Positions 26,915 to 34,861 of a stretch of DNA of 37,033 nucleotides are shown here, one piece after another. Position numbers and translations under genes: made by a program. The DNA comes from CAZUVM01 sp964623885 (GTDB lineage Bacteria > Verrucomicrobiota > Verrucomicrobiia > Limisphaerales > UBA8199): positions 1-37,033 of the forward strand of contig CAZUVM010000109.1 in assembly GCA_964623885.1 (NCBI GenBank), written 5' to 3'. The stretch's first letter is position 1, and the number at the start of each line of letters is the position of its first letter. The notes below the pieces were generated by a model. It saw only the letters and a program-made list of their open reading frames with translations. It did no database searches and had not been told where the DNA came from.

Positions 26915-29269
26915 TCATGGGGGTGGTACGACTTTGATGGAATAACTTCGATCCACCGTGCGTCCCTGGGCATCAGTCACCCGGATGAGAAAATCATAGA
27001 AGCCGTTGATCATCGGCTGCCCGGTAATTAAGCCCGAGCCATCGGGTTGAGTGAGAAGGATCAAGCCAGGCGGCAGGCCGGGCGAGCCGGGCGTCAAAGA
27101 CCAGCTATAAGGCTGTTGAAAGTTGGGTGTTGAAGCTTTGAGCTGCAACGTGGCGGAGTACGACGACCCGACGGATCCTACCGGCAACCAAACCGGCAAA
27201 ATCTGGATCAGCATTTGATCCTCGAGACCGTTAATGCTCAGATCGTTGGGGTAAACCGTCGGGTTATTGGTGGTGCCGTCGAACGAACCCCAGATATAGA
27301 TCGGGATTTGGGTCGTTTCGTCCAGGAACGCATTCGTATTCACCAGGCCAAAGTTGTCATAGATCGGTCCCTGGTTGCCGTAACCGAAAATCGAAGTGGG
27401 AACGTTCGCGCCGGGTGCGGCAGGCTCAATAGTACCCGGCCCGGCTAAGAGGGCATTCTCGAGGTTCGTGTTAAAGAAAATGCTATGGGTTCCCAGATCT
27501 ACGCCGTGCGTAGTATCCGGCGGCGCCGTGGCTCGATCGCTGGCGGTCAGCAAGATGTCGGGAACGGTTACGATCCGCTGCACGCGTTGCGGCACGATCA
27601 TGAAATTGGTGATGGAATTAAGGACGTACTCATTGGTAATTGGCGTGAAGAACCGGCCAATAAGCGAGTCAAAGGGACGAGGAATGAAGGTGATTTTCTC
27701 AATTCCCTGATACAGATCGACGTTGGATTGATTACACGAGATGGGAAAAACCACGAAAGCGTGATTGGTAAAATAGGTGATTTCGTTTTGCGTGTATGAC
27801 AACACCGTACCTGAATTGGTCCCGCCGGCAGCGTTGGTAACGATGAGGGAATTGGTGAGCGTGAAAATGACATTGGTGGAGGTAATGACATTCGTTAGCT
27901 GCGGGAAGAGAATGGCCACTTCGCACGCGTTGGTGGGCATAAAGAAATAATCGCCCACAAAGTCATTCGTTTGGTAAGTAACCGTGCTGGTGTTGGTAAA
28001 AATGCCAATGCTCCCGGCCGGGGCCCAGGGAGTGTTGGAAGCAGCCACACTGGTAGTCTGGATCGTCACGAAAGCCCGGCTGGTCGGGACGGGCACCGTG
28101 GTAAGCGGGAGGACAGCCCAACCGGCTGGCGTGTTGCTGATCGTGAAAACATTGCCGAACGTATGCTGGTAGAACGTCGCAATCGTTGGGGTAACATTGG
28201 TCACGAATACCAGATGCGCCGGCGTGCCAATGGGATCCCAGGGATAATTAGTGAAGAAACCGGTGAGGTTGGTGACGTAGATATTCGAAAAAAAGTTACT
28301 TGTGGCCAGGATGTTCAATTGCGGGTACAGCGCGAGCAACGCAGGAGCGTTATTGGTGAAAGCCTGTTGCGACAGCAAAGTGAGATTCGACGTCACCAGC
28401 AAAGTCGGCGTGGTGTTGGTCAGATGCACGAAAGCGTTCGGACCCGCGCTTTCGAGATTCACATTGTTGGTGCGCAATAAATACCGGATGCCGCCGACGT
28501 CATCACGGGTCAGCCCGTTATAGAAGGTCCCATAAGGATTGGCCAGGAAAGTGACACTGAAACCAAAAAAGTCTGCAATGGCCGTGCCGCCTTCAAGCGC
28601 GGCGACCGGGTCAACCGGAAACGGCGCGGTGACACCCAGCGGGTTCGGGCCGGTGCAGATCTCAACAATCTGGTAACTATAGAGGATGCTGTTGATGTAA
28701 CTGGTGGGCTTAAGCTGATCCAGCGACGTGCCGTAGGCGGGGTCGAAGTTGCGTTTGATAACCAGGTATTCTTCGCCAAAAGGGCAAGGTATGGGAGCCA
28801 GTCCGTTCCACCGGTCGTGCAGCGTCCAAACATAGCGGGTCGGCTGGGTTAGTCCAAGCTGCTCCGTAATGAGCTGTTCGGTGACCGTCTTAAGATCGAT
28901 TAGAAACAGCGCTTCCGCCCTCCAGTTACGGCGCTGCGTAAAGTAAGGAAACTCGTGCAGGTCGGGGCTGTAGGTCGAAACGTTTGTGAGGGTGTTATAC
29001 AGGGAGAACGCGGACGTGATTTCGTCGACACCCTTTTGACCAAAATAATTATAGAAGTTCGCGTCGTAGCTATAATAAATGACGGGGGTGTTGCGCCGAT
29101 ATTCCTCACCCAGATTTTTCGGCGCGTTGATGTCGCCGGGCAGGCCATAGCCGATCACCGGCACCTGATAACGTTCGTTGATCGGTCCGCCGAGGGAGAA
29201 GCCGAATGCGGCAGGCAGACTGCCGGCCAGCGCGCTTCCGAAGGCAAGAATTCTTAGTGTTCGCAACAT
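26915..29269 (-). CDS. Exported protein of unknown function with C-terminal He_PIG/Ig-like domain (784 aa)
   Basis: Signal peptide about 1-23 (MLRTLRILAFGSALAGSLPAAFG). The first 270 residues are a compact, Tyr- and Phe-rich domain (VIYYSYDANFYNYFGQKGVD, NWRAEALFLIDLKT, GLTRDDVGGIRYLLRTNN) that I do not recognise. Its DDVGGIRYL end resembles the close of metallopeptidase-type domains, but no HExxH zinc motif is present. The middle (about 290-560) is strikingly rich in Thr-Asn pairs. The last 95 residues form a putative Ig-like (He_PIG) domain: LPVGSVGSSYSATL, YSWSLTPGSPGLPPGL, GLITGQP, YDFLIRVTDAQGR. Unlike its neighbours it lacks the [FY][FY]R C-terminal tail. It starts 10 bases after the stop of the gene upstream and is 38 bases ahead of the 990-residue gene, consistent with one operon. 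Confidence 0.8.
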   Translation of the reverse strand: MLRTLRILAFGSALAGSLPAAFGFSLGGPINERYQVPVIGYGLPGDINAPKNLGEEYRRNTPVIYYSYDANFYNYFGQKGVDEITSAFSLYNTLTNVSTYSPDLHEFPYFTQRRNWRAEALFLIDLKTVTEQLITEQLGLTQPTRYVWTLHDRWNGLAPIPCPFGEEYLVIKRNFDPAYGTSLDQLKPTSYINSILYSYQIVEICTGPNPLGVTAPFPVDPVAALEGGTAIADFFGFSVTFLANPYGTFYNGLTRDDVGGIRYLLRTNNVNLESAGPNAFVHLTNTTPTLLVTSNLTLLSQQAFTNNAPALLALYPQLNILATSNFFSNIYVTNLTGFFTNYPWDPIGTPAHLVFVTNVTPTIATFYQHTFGNVFTISNTPAGWAVLPLTTVPVPTSRAFVTIQTTSVAASNTPWAPAGSIGIFTNTSTVTYQTNDFVGDYFFMPTNACEVAILFPQLTNVITSTNVIFTLTNSLIVTNAAGGTNSGTVLSYTQNEITYFTNHAFVVFPISCNQSNVDLYQGIEKITFIPRPFDSLIGRFFTPITNEYVLNSITNFMIVPQRVQRIVTVPDILLTASDRATAPPDTTHGVDLGTHSIFFNTNLENALLAGPGTIEPAAPGANVPTSIFGYGNQGPIYDNFGLVNTNAFLDETTQIPIYIWGSFDGTTNNPTVYPNDLSINGLEDQMLIQILPVWLPVGSVGSSYSATLQLKASTPNFQQPYSWSLTPGSPGLPPGLILLTQPDGSGLITGQPMINGFYDFLIRVTDAQGRTVDRSYSIKVVPPP

Positions 29270-29279
29270 AGAGATTCAA

Positions 29280-31238
29280 TTAGCGCATCAGCTGGACCCG
29301 GTAATAACCGGCGCCTTGAACGCCGACATAAAGCGAATCTGAGTTACCCGCTGCAAACCGGGGCGTGCCTCGATTGGCCCAGTGAACCAGGTCGCTCGAA
29401 CCCAGGACCTGGTAAATGAATCCGGGCTGCGGGTTCCAGGTGAGATAGAAACCCTGGGGCGATTGCACTAACTGCGTGCGCAACCAGGTGGTAGGGTCCA
29501 ACGGGCTGCCGCCACTCAGATATACTTGCATGAGCGTCGGCCCACCGGGGCTCAATTTTGTATTCGGCGAGGGCCAGTTCATGACATTACCCTGGCCGCC
29601 GTAATACTGGGACATCCACTCGAATGGAACTCCACCCCAGCTATAACCGCTCCAAGTGCTGGCGCTCACGGCGGGCGAGAGCGGCGACTGCCGGCCGTCG
29701 GTAGTGACGTAGGCTACCTGGAACGAATGAGTACTGCTCGGAGAAATACCGGCAAGCATCCACATGTTTGTGGCAAGAGAGACAGTTGGATTGACCGAGC
29801 CGTCAACGTAGATCTGGTAATGATCCACTGATAGTCCCGCCTGGAACGGCCAGGAGACCACCAACTCCGGAGCGTAGGTTCCATTCGTCGCGAACAGGAA
29901 CGGCACATAGACAAACGGCGCGTTCATCGGCACCAACGGCTTGGCGATGTTGACATAACGCTGGGCATACAAATCGAAGCTGCCGGCGCCCCCCACATAA
30001 CTAGTCCATACCGCCAGGAAGCGGCCGTTGCCATCGCTGCCGACGGCAGGGTGCATTTGCTGGTTTAGTGTGCTGGTATTGACCCGAAACTCCTCGCCAA
30101 TAACGGCACCGCTGCTACGAAGGAACTGACCGAACACCCCTTCACGTGAGCCGTCCTGGCCAAGGCTGGTCCACACCACCAAATAATCCGTTCCGGAAGC
30201 GCTCACCTGCGGCGCGAATTGATCCCCGTAGTTGTAGGTATTGACGTTCACGAGATTCCCCGGAATACCGATACTGGAATAGGGTCGTGCGACAATCTCC
30301 CACCCCAGGGGAGGCATCTGCGGGTTTCTCTCGCCCCAACTCACCATGAAACGCCCGTCCGACCCACCCGCGACAGTGGGATTCGCACAGACATTGCTGC
30401 TGCTGTTAACGATGAATTCGCCGGTAATGGGTGAACCACCCGCGCTGTAAAGGCGGGCGTAGATATCCACAGTGGGCCATGTTCCAGGAGCGGTATACAG
30501 AAAGTCGCTGCTGGGATTATCCACTGAGCCGCTGCGCTCCTGTTCCGAAACCCAAGCCACGACAAAGCCGCCGCCGGCCAATGCCGCCACCGAGGCGGCG
30601 CGTTGATTAAAGGGAGTGAACTGGTTGACGGCAAATTCCGAACCGACCTTCTGGCCAGTCGGCGAAAAGATCTGTCCGTAGACATCGCCGTAGCTGTTGG
30701 TGGCTTGCTGGTTCAGGCTCGTGTAAATGACAACCACGTTGCCATTGCTCAGCACCGCCAATGAAGCATCGGACTGGTAACAATTCGTCACGGCATTAAC
30801 GAGTGTGTCATTGGTCGACTGCCAAGTGTTCGAAACGGAAAGGAACCTCGCGTAAATGTGCTGGAATCCATACGGACCGCCTTGCCAAACGAAAGCGGCG
30901 CCGCCGCCGTTGAGGAGACTGACCCGCGGCTTCTCCTGATCGCCGGCCCCTATGGCGTTCACGCGGAAGGGCGCGAACTCAGGTGAGAAGCTGCTGTCCA
31001 GGCGCATGGCGCTAAGCCCCAAACCGTAACCGTCGGTGACGTTGTCTTCCCAGACAAGAAACCCGCCATTGGTAGTGAGGGCGACGCTGGGGTGAACCTG
31101 ATCGCCGGGCAAGGTGCCGGCAATGGCGTATTCAGTGCCATTGGTGTCGTAGGTCCCCTGCCCCAACATCAAGCTCGGGAACGCAGACGCCAGCAGGCAA
31201 CCCCACACGGCGTTTCGAATGAAGCGCGAGATGAACAT
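29280..31238 (-). CDS. Exported propeller-like repeat protein with FN3-like and C-terminal sorting-type module (652 aa)
   Basis: Signal peptide about 1-27 (MFISRFIRNAVWGCLLASAF..., ends LMLGQ). The next 400 residues are beta repeats of the type DIYAQRY...G...GEEFRVN...Q.HPAV.SDGNGRFLAVWTS, several copies, suggesting a beta-propeller. A fibronectin III-like domain follows (LVVSWPFQAGLSVDHYQIYV...STHSFQVAYVTTDGR). Then comes a segment shaped like a calcium-binding hinge but with its Asp residues lost (GGPTLMQVYLSGGSPLDP), and a terminal module YQVLGSSDLVHW...YYRVQLMR. An ATG at 31310 is in frame but would overlap the secretin gene and put 24 Arg-rich residues before the signal peptide; 31238 is preferred. 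It lies 19 bases after the secretin stop, so it is likely expressed with the secretin. Function unknown; no catalytic motif seen. Confidence 0.8.
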   Translation of the reverse strand: MFISRFIRNAVWGCLLASAFPSLMLGQGTYDTNGTEYAIAGTLPGDQVHPSVALTTNGGFLVWEDNVTDGYGLGLSAMRLDSSFSPEFAPFRVNAIGAGDQEKPRVSLLNGGGAAFVWQGGPYGFQHIYARFLSVSNTWQSTNDTLVNAVTNCYQSDASLAVLSNGNVVVIYTSLNQQATNSYGDVYGQIFSPTGQKVGSEFAVNQFTPFNQRAASVAALAGGGFVVAWVSEQERSGSVDNPSSDFLYTAPGTWPTVDIYARLYSAGGSPITGEFIVNSSSNVCANPTVAGGSDGRFMVSWGERNPQMPPLGWEIVARPYSSIGIPGNLVNVNTYNYGDQFAPQVSASGTDYLVVWTSLGQDGSREGVFGQFLRSSGAVIGEEFRVNTSTLNQQMHPAVGSDGNGRFLAVWTSYVGGAGSFDLYAQRYVNIAKPLVPMNAPFVYVPFLFATNGTYAPELVVSWPFQAGLSVDHYQIYVDGSVNPTVSLATNMWMLAGISPSSTHSFQVAYVTTDGRQSPLSPAVSASTWSGYSWGGVPFEWMSQYYGGQGNVMNWPSPNTKLSPGGPTLMQVYLSGGSPLDPTTWLRTQLVQSPQGFYLTWNPQPGFIYQVLGSSDLVHWANRGTPRFAAGNSDSLYVGVQGAGYYRVQLMR

Positions 31239-31257
31239 AAACTCACGAGCCTTTCTG

Positions 31258-33978
31258 CTACTGCGCCACCGGGGCGAACGATTTCTGCACCGGGATGGCG
31301 TTCTGAGCAAAGGGCATTTCGTCGTCGGAATGCTTCCGGTTGCCGGCCGGATCGATAATGGTAGGCGTGACGAAAATCATCAGGTTCTTCTTTTGGCTGG
31401 AGCTGGATTCGCTGCGGAACAAGCGTCCCACCAGCGGCATATCACCCAGCACCGGCACCTTATCCTTAATCTTGGTGACTTCTTCGGCAATCAAGCCGCC
31501 CAGCACCACAGTTTGTCCGTCCCAAACAATCGCCGAAGTGGTGACCTGGCGGATACGGAAGTGTGGCAGTGGCAGTTGGGCGGTGAGGGGCACCGCCACG
31601 CCGGAAATACCGCTCGAAGCAGATTGCGCCTGAGGTATGAACCCGCCCGGATCGTCGTAACCGATGAACTCCGCGAATGTAGGGATAATGGTCATTTGGA
31701 TCGTGAAGCCATCCGCAGAAACATAAGGCACTACGTCCAGCGAAGGGCCGAAGGGCAAGGTCTCGGTCGGATAATTGACGGTCGAACCAATGACACCGCC
31801 GGCAGATCCATTGGCCACAGTGGTGCCGACGCCGCCGCCAAGCCCACCGCCGGCAGTCTGGTTCAATGAAGTGCCGATAACGATTGTTTTCAAATCCACA
31901 ACTTCGACCTCAGTTTGGCGGCCGCTCAGCGTGGTGACGGACGATTCCGCCAGCAGGTCGGTGCCATCGCGTTGCTCGAGCGCGTGGATGACGACGCGGA
32001 ATTGCGGATCGGTGAGGATGCCGCTCAGGGTGCCTACGGCGGGAACTGCGGACGAAGCCGAACCAACCGTATTACGCAAACCCGAGGTAAGCAACTGGTC
32101 GGAAGCGGCAGGGCCGCCAGCCCCGGTTGGAAAGGAGCCCAGTGGGTTTGCCGTCGTGGGCGAACCCTGGAAGGCAGGAGCTGTGCCGCCTTGCAGACCC
32201 ATTTTACCACCGCCCATCAGGACGTTGCCCAAGTACCAATCAAACCCGAGCGCCCGCTGGTCGTTCTGGGCAACTTCCACGAACTTGGTTTTGATGTTGA
32301 CCTGCGGCGGGGCAATGTTGAGGGTCTGGACTGCAGCTTCAATGGTGTCCAAGTCCTGCAAGGTGGCGCGGACAAACAGCGTGCCTTCGCGGTCGTTGAA
32401 GAAAATCGTTTTCGGAGGGTTGAGATCGATACCCATGGTGAGGAAGAACTGACGCACCAGGGCCTGGATTTGTGCCATATTGTTGGTGCGGGTGACGCTG
32501 CTGACACCGGCACCAATGCCGCCCACACCGCCGCCGCCACCGCCGGTGGTAGTGCTAGCCATGCTCACGCGCGGTACGCTCAGCAAGCCGCCACCCGTCT
32601 GGCCGCCGCCCAAGCCGCCGCCGCCGCCAAGACCGCCGGAAATGCCGCCGCCGCCGCCACCACCACCACCGCCCTGGTTGCTGGCCTGGGCAATCGCGCC
32701 CCAGTCAAAACCAACGACGCTTTCCATGCCCTGCACGAACGTGTTCGGGTCGACTTTGATTTGGCGCGAATAAAGCGGCTGCGCCTCACGACCTTTCAAA
32801 GAAAAAACGACCGCGTAATCCTCAACCGAGTATTTGATAGGCGGGTCGGCAACTTTAACGATGGCATCGAGCACGTCAGCCAGACGCAGATCGTGCAGCG
32901 CCGGGACGATGCGAATGGTAATCGAGCTCATGTCGACTTTTTCAGCGGGAGCCGCAGCCGCAATCGGCAGGCCCGTGTTGGGGTCGATGGCGCCTGGCGC
33001 CGCAGCCGCTGCCGCCCCGCCACCGCTATCGATGTTCTGGTTCACAAGAAAGTTAATGCCCTTCTTTTCCGGATCGCGTCTCTTGGCTTCCTCATCCAGG
33101 ACTTTAACCACCTCCGTCAGCGGCAATCCATCATAGGTCACGTTATCCAAGCGAATGCGGTCGAGTTTGCCATAGAGGATCTGGCGGTAGGGGCTGGTGT
33201 TAATGAGATTCGTGCGCGCATACATGTTGGGCACCGGTAACAAATCGCGATTGGCCGGGGTGTACCAGGCGTCTTCAATATCAACGAGTCGTTTGCGGGA
33301 ATCGACATCACGTTTGTTAAGCGCCTCCTGGAATTTGGATTCGTTGATGAGGTTCAGATAGTAATAAGCGGCTTGATTGTGCGGGTCCATTTTGATCGCA
33401 TCCTTGAGAGCCTTCGTCGCCTCGCTCATTTTGCCCATTTCATAGAGCAGTTTGCCGTTCTGGACCATCGTGGCAGCATCGCCGTGTTCCTTCACAATGG
33501 CGACCGCGCGCGCCTGCGTATCCATGTCGGGCATTTTATATTTGTTTTCTTCGAGGATCTTGTCGTTCCCGGCTTTGAATTCGAGAGCAACCGCATTGGC
33601 GGGGTCGACGCGCAGGACGTCATTGACCTCGGTGGCGGCCGTCCGATAATCCCCATGCCGCTGGGCGTCGCGAGCCAGTTCCATGCGCACTTCGGCGAGC
33701 CCGGCGCGCGCTTGCGCCGCTTCCGGCTCGACGTTTGCATAGCCGATGTTCTGAACCAACTCCCAGGCTTTGTCATACAACTTGGCGGCGGTCACCAGGT
33801 CACGACGCTGCTGGGCAGCGGCGGCATCCACCAGGTTCTGCCGCAGCTGAATGCGCTGTGCCTGGCGAACAACCGCTTCGTTGACGGCAGATTCCTGTGC
33901 CGGCGCCTGGGCGAGGGAAACCGCCACAGTGGAGAGTAACAGGCTCAGACCGAGGGTGAGGGAGGCTGCTTTAATCAT
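31258..33978 (-). CDS. PilQ/GspD-type secretin with N-terminal TPR region
   Basis: A 906-residue outer-membrane secretin, the multimeric gated pore of type IV pilus or type II secretion-like systems. Signal peptide about 1-24 (cut after SLAQ or nearby). Then a helical TPR region (about 40-225, with AAYYYLNLINESKFQEALNK). An N-domain follows at about 270-395 (IRLDNVTYDGLPLTEVVKVL, LRLADVLDAIVKV). An extreme Gly-rich linker (about 435-492, including ten Gly in a row) leads to a second N-domain (about 500-555). The ring-forming secretin domain (from about 560, VNIKTKFVEVAQNDQRALGF) ends with VPVLGDMPLVGRLF (841-854) and NLMIFVTPTIID (865-876). No lipobox is seen. Gene order PilM/N, PilO-like, PilP-like, secretin matches pilQ-type operons and the Amuc_1098 locus of Akkermansia. 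Whether it serves pili or protein export cannot be decided from sequence. Confidence 0.92.
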   Translation of the reverse strand: MIKAASLTLGLSLLLSTVAVSLAQAPAQESAVNEAVVRQAQRIQLRQNLVDAAAAQQRRDLVTAAKLYDKAWELVQNIGYANVEPEAAQARAGLAEVRMELARDAQRHGDYRTAATEVNDVLRVDPANAVALEFKAGNDKILEENKYKMPDMDTQARAVAIVKEHGDAATMVQNGKLLYEMGKMSEATKALKDAIKMDPHNQAAYYYLNLINESKFQEALNKRDVDSRKRLVDIEDAWYTPANRDLLPVPNMYARTNLINTSPYRQILYGKLDRIRLDNVTYDGLPLTEVVKVLDEEAKRRDPEKKGINFLVNQNIDSGGGAAAAAAPGAIDPNTGLPIAAAAPAEKVDMSSITIRIVPALHDLRLADVLDAIVKVADPPIKYSVEDYAVVFSLKGREAQPLYSRQIKVDPNTFVQGMESVVGFDWGAIAQASNQGGGGGGGGGGISGGLGGGGGLGGGQTGGGLLSVPRVSMASTTTGGGGGGVGGIGAGVSSVTRTNNMAQIQALVRQFFLTMGIDLNPPKTIFFNDREGTLFVRATLQDLDTIEAAVQTLNIAPPQVNIKTKFVEVAQNDQRALGFDWYLGNVLMGGGKMGLQGGTAPAFQGSPTTANPLGSFPTGAGGPAASDQLLTSGLRNTVGSASSAVPAVGTLSGILTDPQFRVVIHALEQRDGTDLLAESSVTTLSGRQTEVEVVDLKTIVIGTSLNQTAGGGLGGGVGTTVANGSAGGVIGSTVNYPTETLPFGPSLDVVPYVSADGFTIQMTIIPTFAEFIGYDDPGGFIPQAQSASSGISGVAVPLTAQLPLPHFRIRQVTTSAIVWDGQTVVLGGLIAEEVTKIKDKVPVLGDMPLVGRLFRSESSSSQKKNLMIFVTPTIIDPAGNRKHSDDEMPFAQNAIPVQKSFAPVAQ
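32644..32673 (-). repeat. Trinucleotide tract encoding ten glycines in the secretin linker
   Basis: Plus-strand (GCC)5(ACC)4GCC, encoding ten consecutive Gly on the minus strand within a wider Gly-rich linker (about 32510-32675). Such tracts can change length by slippage in multiples of three without breaking the frame, so linker length may vary between strains. Confidence 0.7.
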
Positions 33979-33995
33979 AGGTTCGAGTTGCGTTG

Positions 33996-34015
33996 GGTCA
34001 GGTCAGGTCATGTCA
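33996..34015. repeat. Pentanucleotide tandem repeat upstream of the secretin gene
   Basis: Three perfect GGTCA copies and a fourth TGTCA directly in tandem (plus strand), 18 bases before the secretin ATG, followed by a run of seven A (34015-34021). It lies in the 69-base gap between the PilP-like and secretin genes. It occupies the place where a ribosome-binding site or leader would be, and no normal Shine-Dalgarno sequence is visible. Confidence 0.6.
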
Positions 34016-34047
34016 AAAAAACAGATTGGCTTAAGAGCGATTCAAAG

Positions 34048-34860
34048 TTAAGAACCGGCAGCCGGCGGGGCTTTGACGGTCCATTTCTTGCCATTGGATT
34101 TCGCTGCCAGCACGACTTCGTTTTGGTTGATGGCGACGATGTTGTACTCTTCGCCGTTAAAAGAAAGGGGCGGCTGGGAATTAACGCGGCGGGTCAGCCA
34201 GGATTTGTTTTCCGGCCCGTAACGCAGATCGGCCATGTAACCGTCGATTCGTTTGTAGACCTGGTTGGTGCCGCCCGGGATGCTGACCTTCTCGCCCGAA
34301 TCCTTGAGCTGAACAATTACGGCGCTGGGATCATCTGGCCGTCCCTTAACCTCCACCATGGAGAAGACGTCATTTTTGCTGGGGGGGTCCATCGTGCAAA
34401 GGGTCTGCTTTTTGGCGCGCTGTCCAGCGGTCGCCGCCGCCTGGCGCTCAATGCCAATAATATAGTTGGTGGAAACCGGCGAGGTGGTCACCTTGTCCAG
34501 GGAGAGAACAAGATAAAGCGGCTGGAGGTTGCTGACCACCAGCAAACCGGGGCCGACTTTTTCGCGCGGCAGCAGCCGCCCGTCGTTGGCCTTCTGCCAG
34601 GCCATCGGATTGAATAATCGGTTGGGCGGACCCAAATCGACCGAAGCAGGCGCGGCGGCGCGTTTGAGGGCCTGCTCGGCAATGGTCATATCGATATTGG
34701 TCAGCGGCTTCACGTTCGGGTGCAGGACCTGCTGGGCCAATTCCTGCAGCCGTTGTTGTTCGCCCGAGATCACAAATAGCATCGCCACAACCGCGGCGGC
34801 CAGGCCGATGAGAACCACGCCCAGGAGGATTTTTTCGTAATGTTTCTTGAGGAAATCCAT
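34048..34860 (-). CDS. PilP-like inner-membrane protein of the secretin complex (Amuc_1099 position)
   Basis: A 270-residue bitopic protein: short basic N-terminus, one membrane segment (about 11-31, ILLGVVLIGLAAAVVAMLFV), then a periplasmic region. Two small beta domains seem present: one around 105-215 (GLLVVSNLQPLYLVLSLDKV...VIVQLKDSGEKVSI) and a C-terminal one ending NIVAINQNEVVLAAKSNGKKWTVK, which looks like the short beta fold of PilP/GspC that docks on secretin N-domains. It is not a lipoprotein as classic PilP is, so the label rests on position (between the PilO-like gene and the secretin) and layout. Start: the ATG is one base after the stop of the preceding gene, so translation is probably coupled. 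It may recruit the inner-membrane complex to the secretin; this is inference. Confidence 0.75.
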   Translation of the reverse strand: MDFLKKHYEKILLGVVLIGLAAAVVAMLFVISGEQQRLQELAQQVLHPNVKPLTNIDMTIAEQALKRAAAPASVDLGPPNRLFNPMAWQKANDGRLLPREKVGPGLLVVSNLQPLYLVLSLDKVTTSPVSTNYIIGIERQAAATAGQRAKKQTLCTMDPPSKNDVFSMVEVKGRPDDPSAVIVQLKDSGEKVSIPGGTNQVYKRIDGYMADLRYGPENKSWLTRRVNSQPPLSFNGEEYNIVAINQNEVVLAAKSNGKKWTVKAPPAAGS

Positions 34861-34861
34861 G

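Noticed and set aside
26915..29269. Zinc metallopeptidase in the 784-residue protein
   Set aside because: DDVGGIRYL resembles such domains, but there is no HExxH or other zinc-ligand motif.
31915..33240. Plus-strand open frame of 441 codons opposite the secretin gene
   Set aside because: The secretin reading is certain (VPVLGDMPLVGRLF, NLMIFVTPTIID); the opposite frame contains the complement of the Gly tract and no domains.
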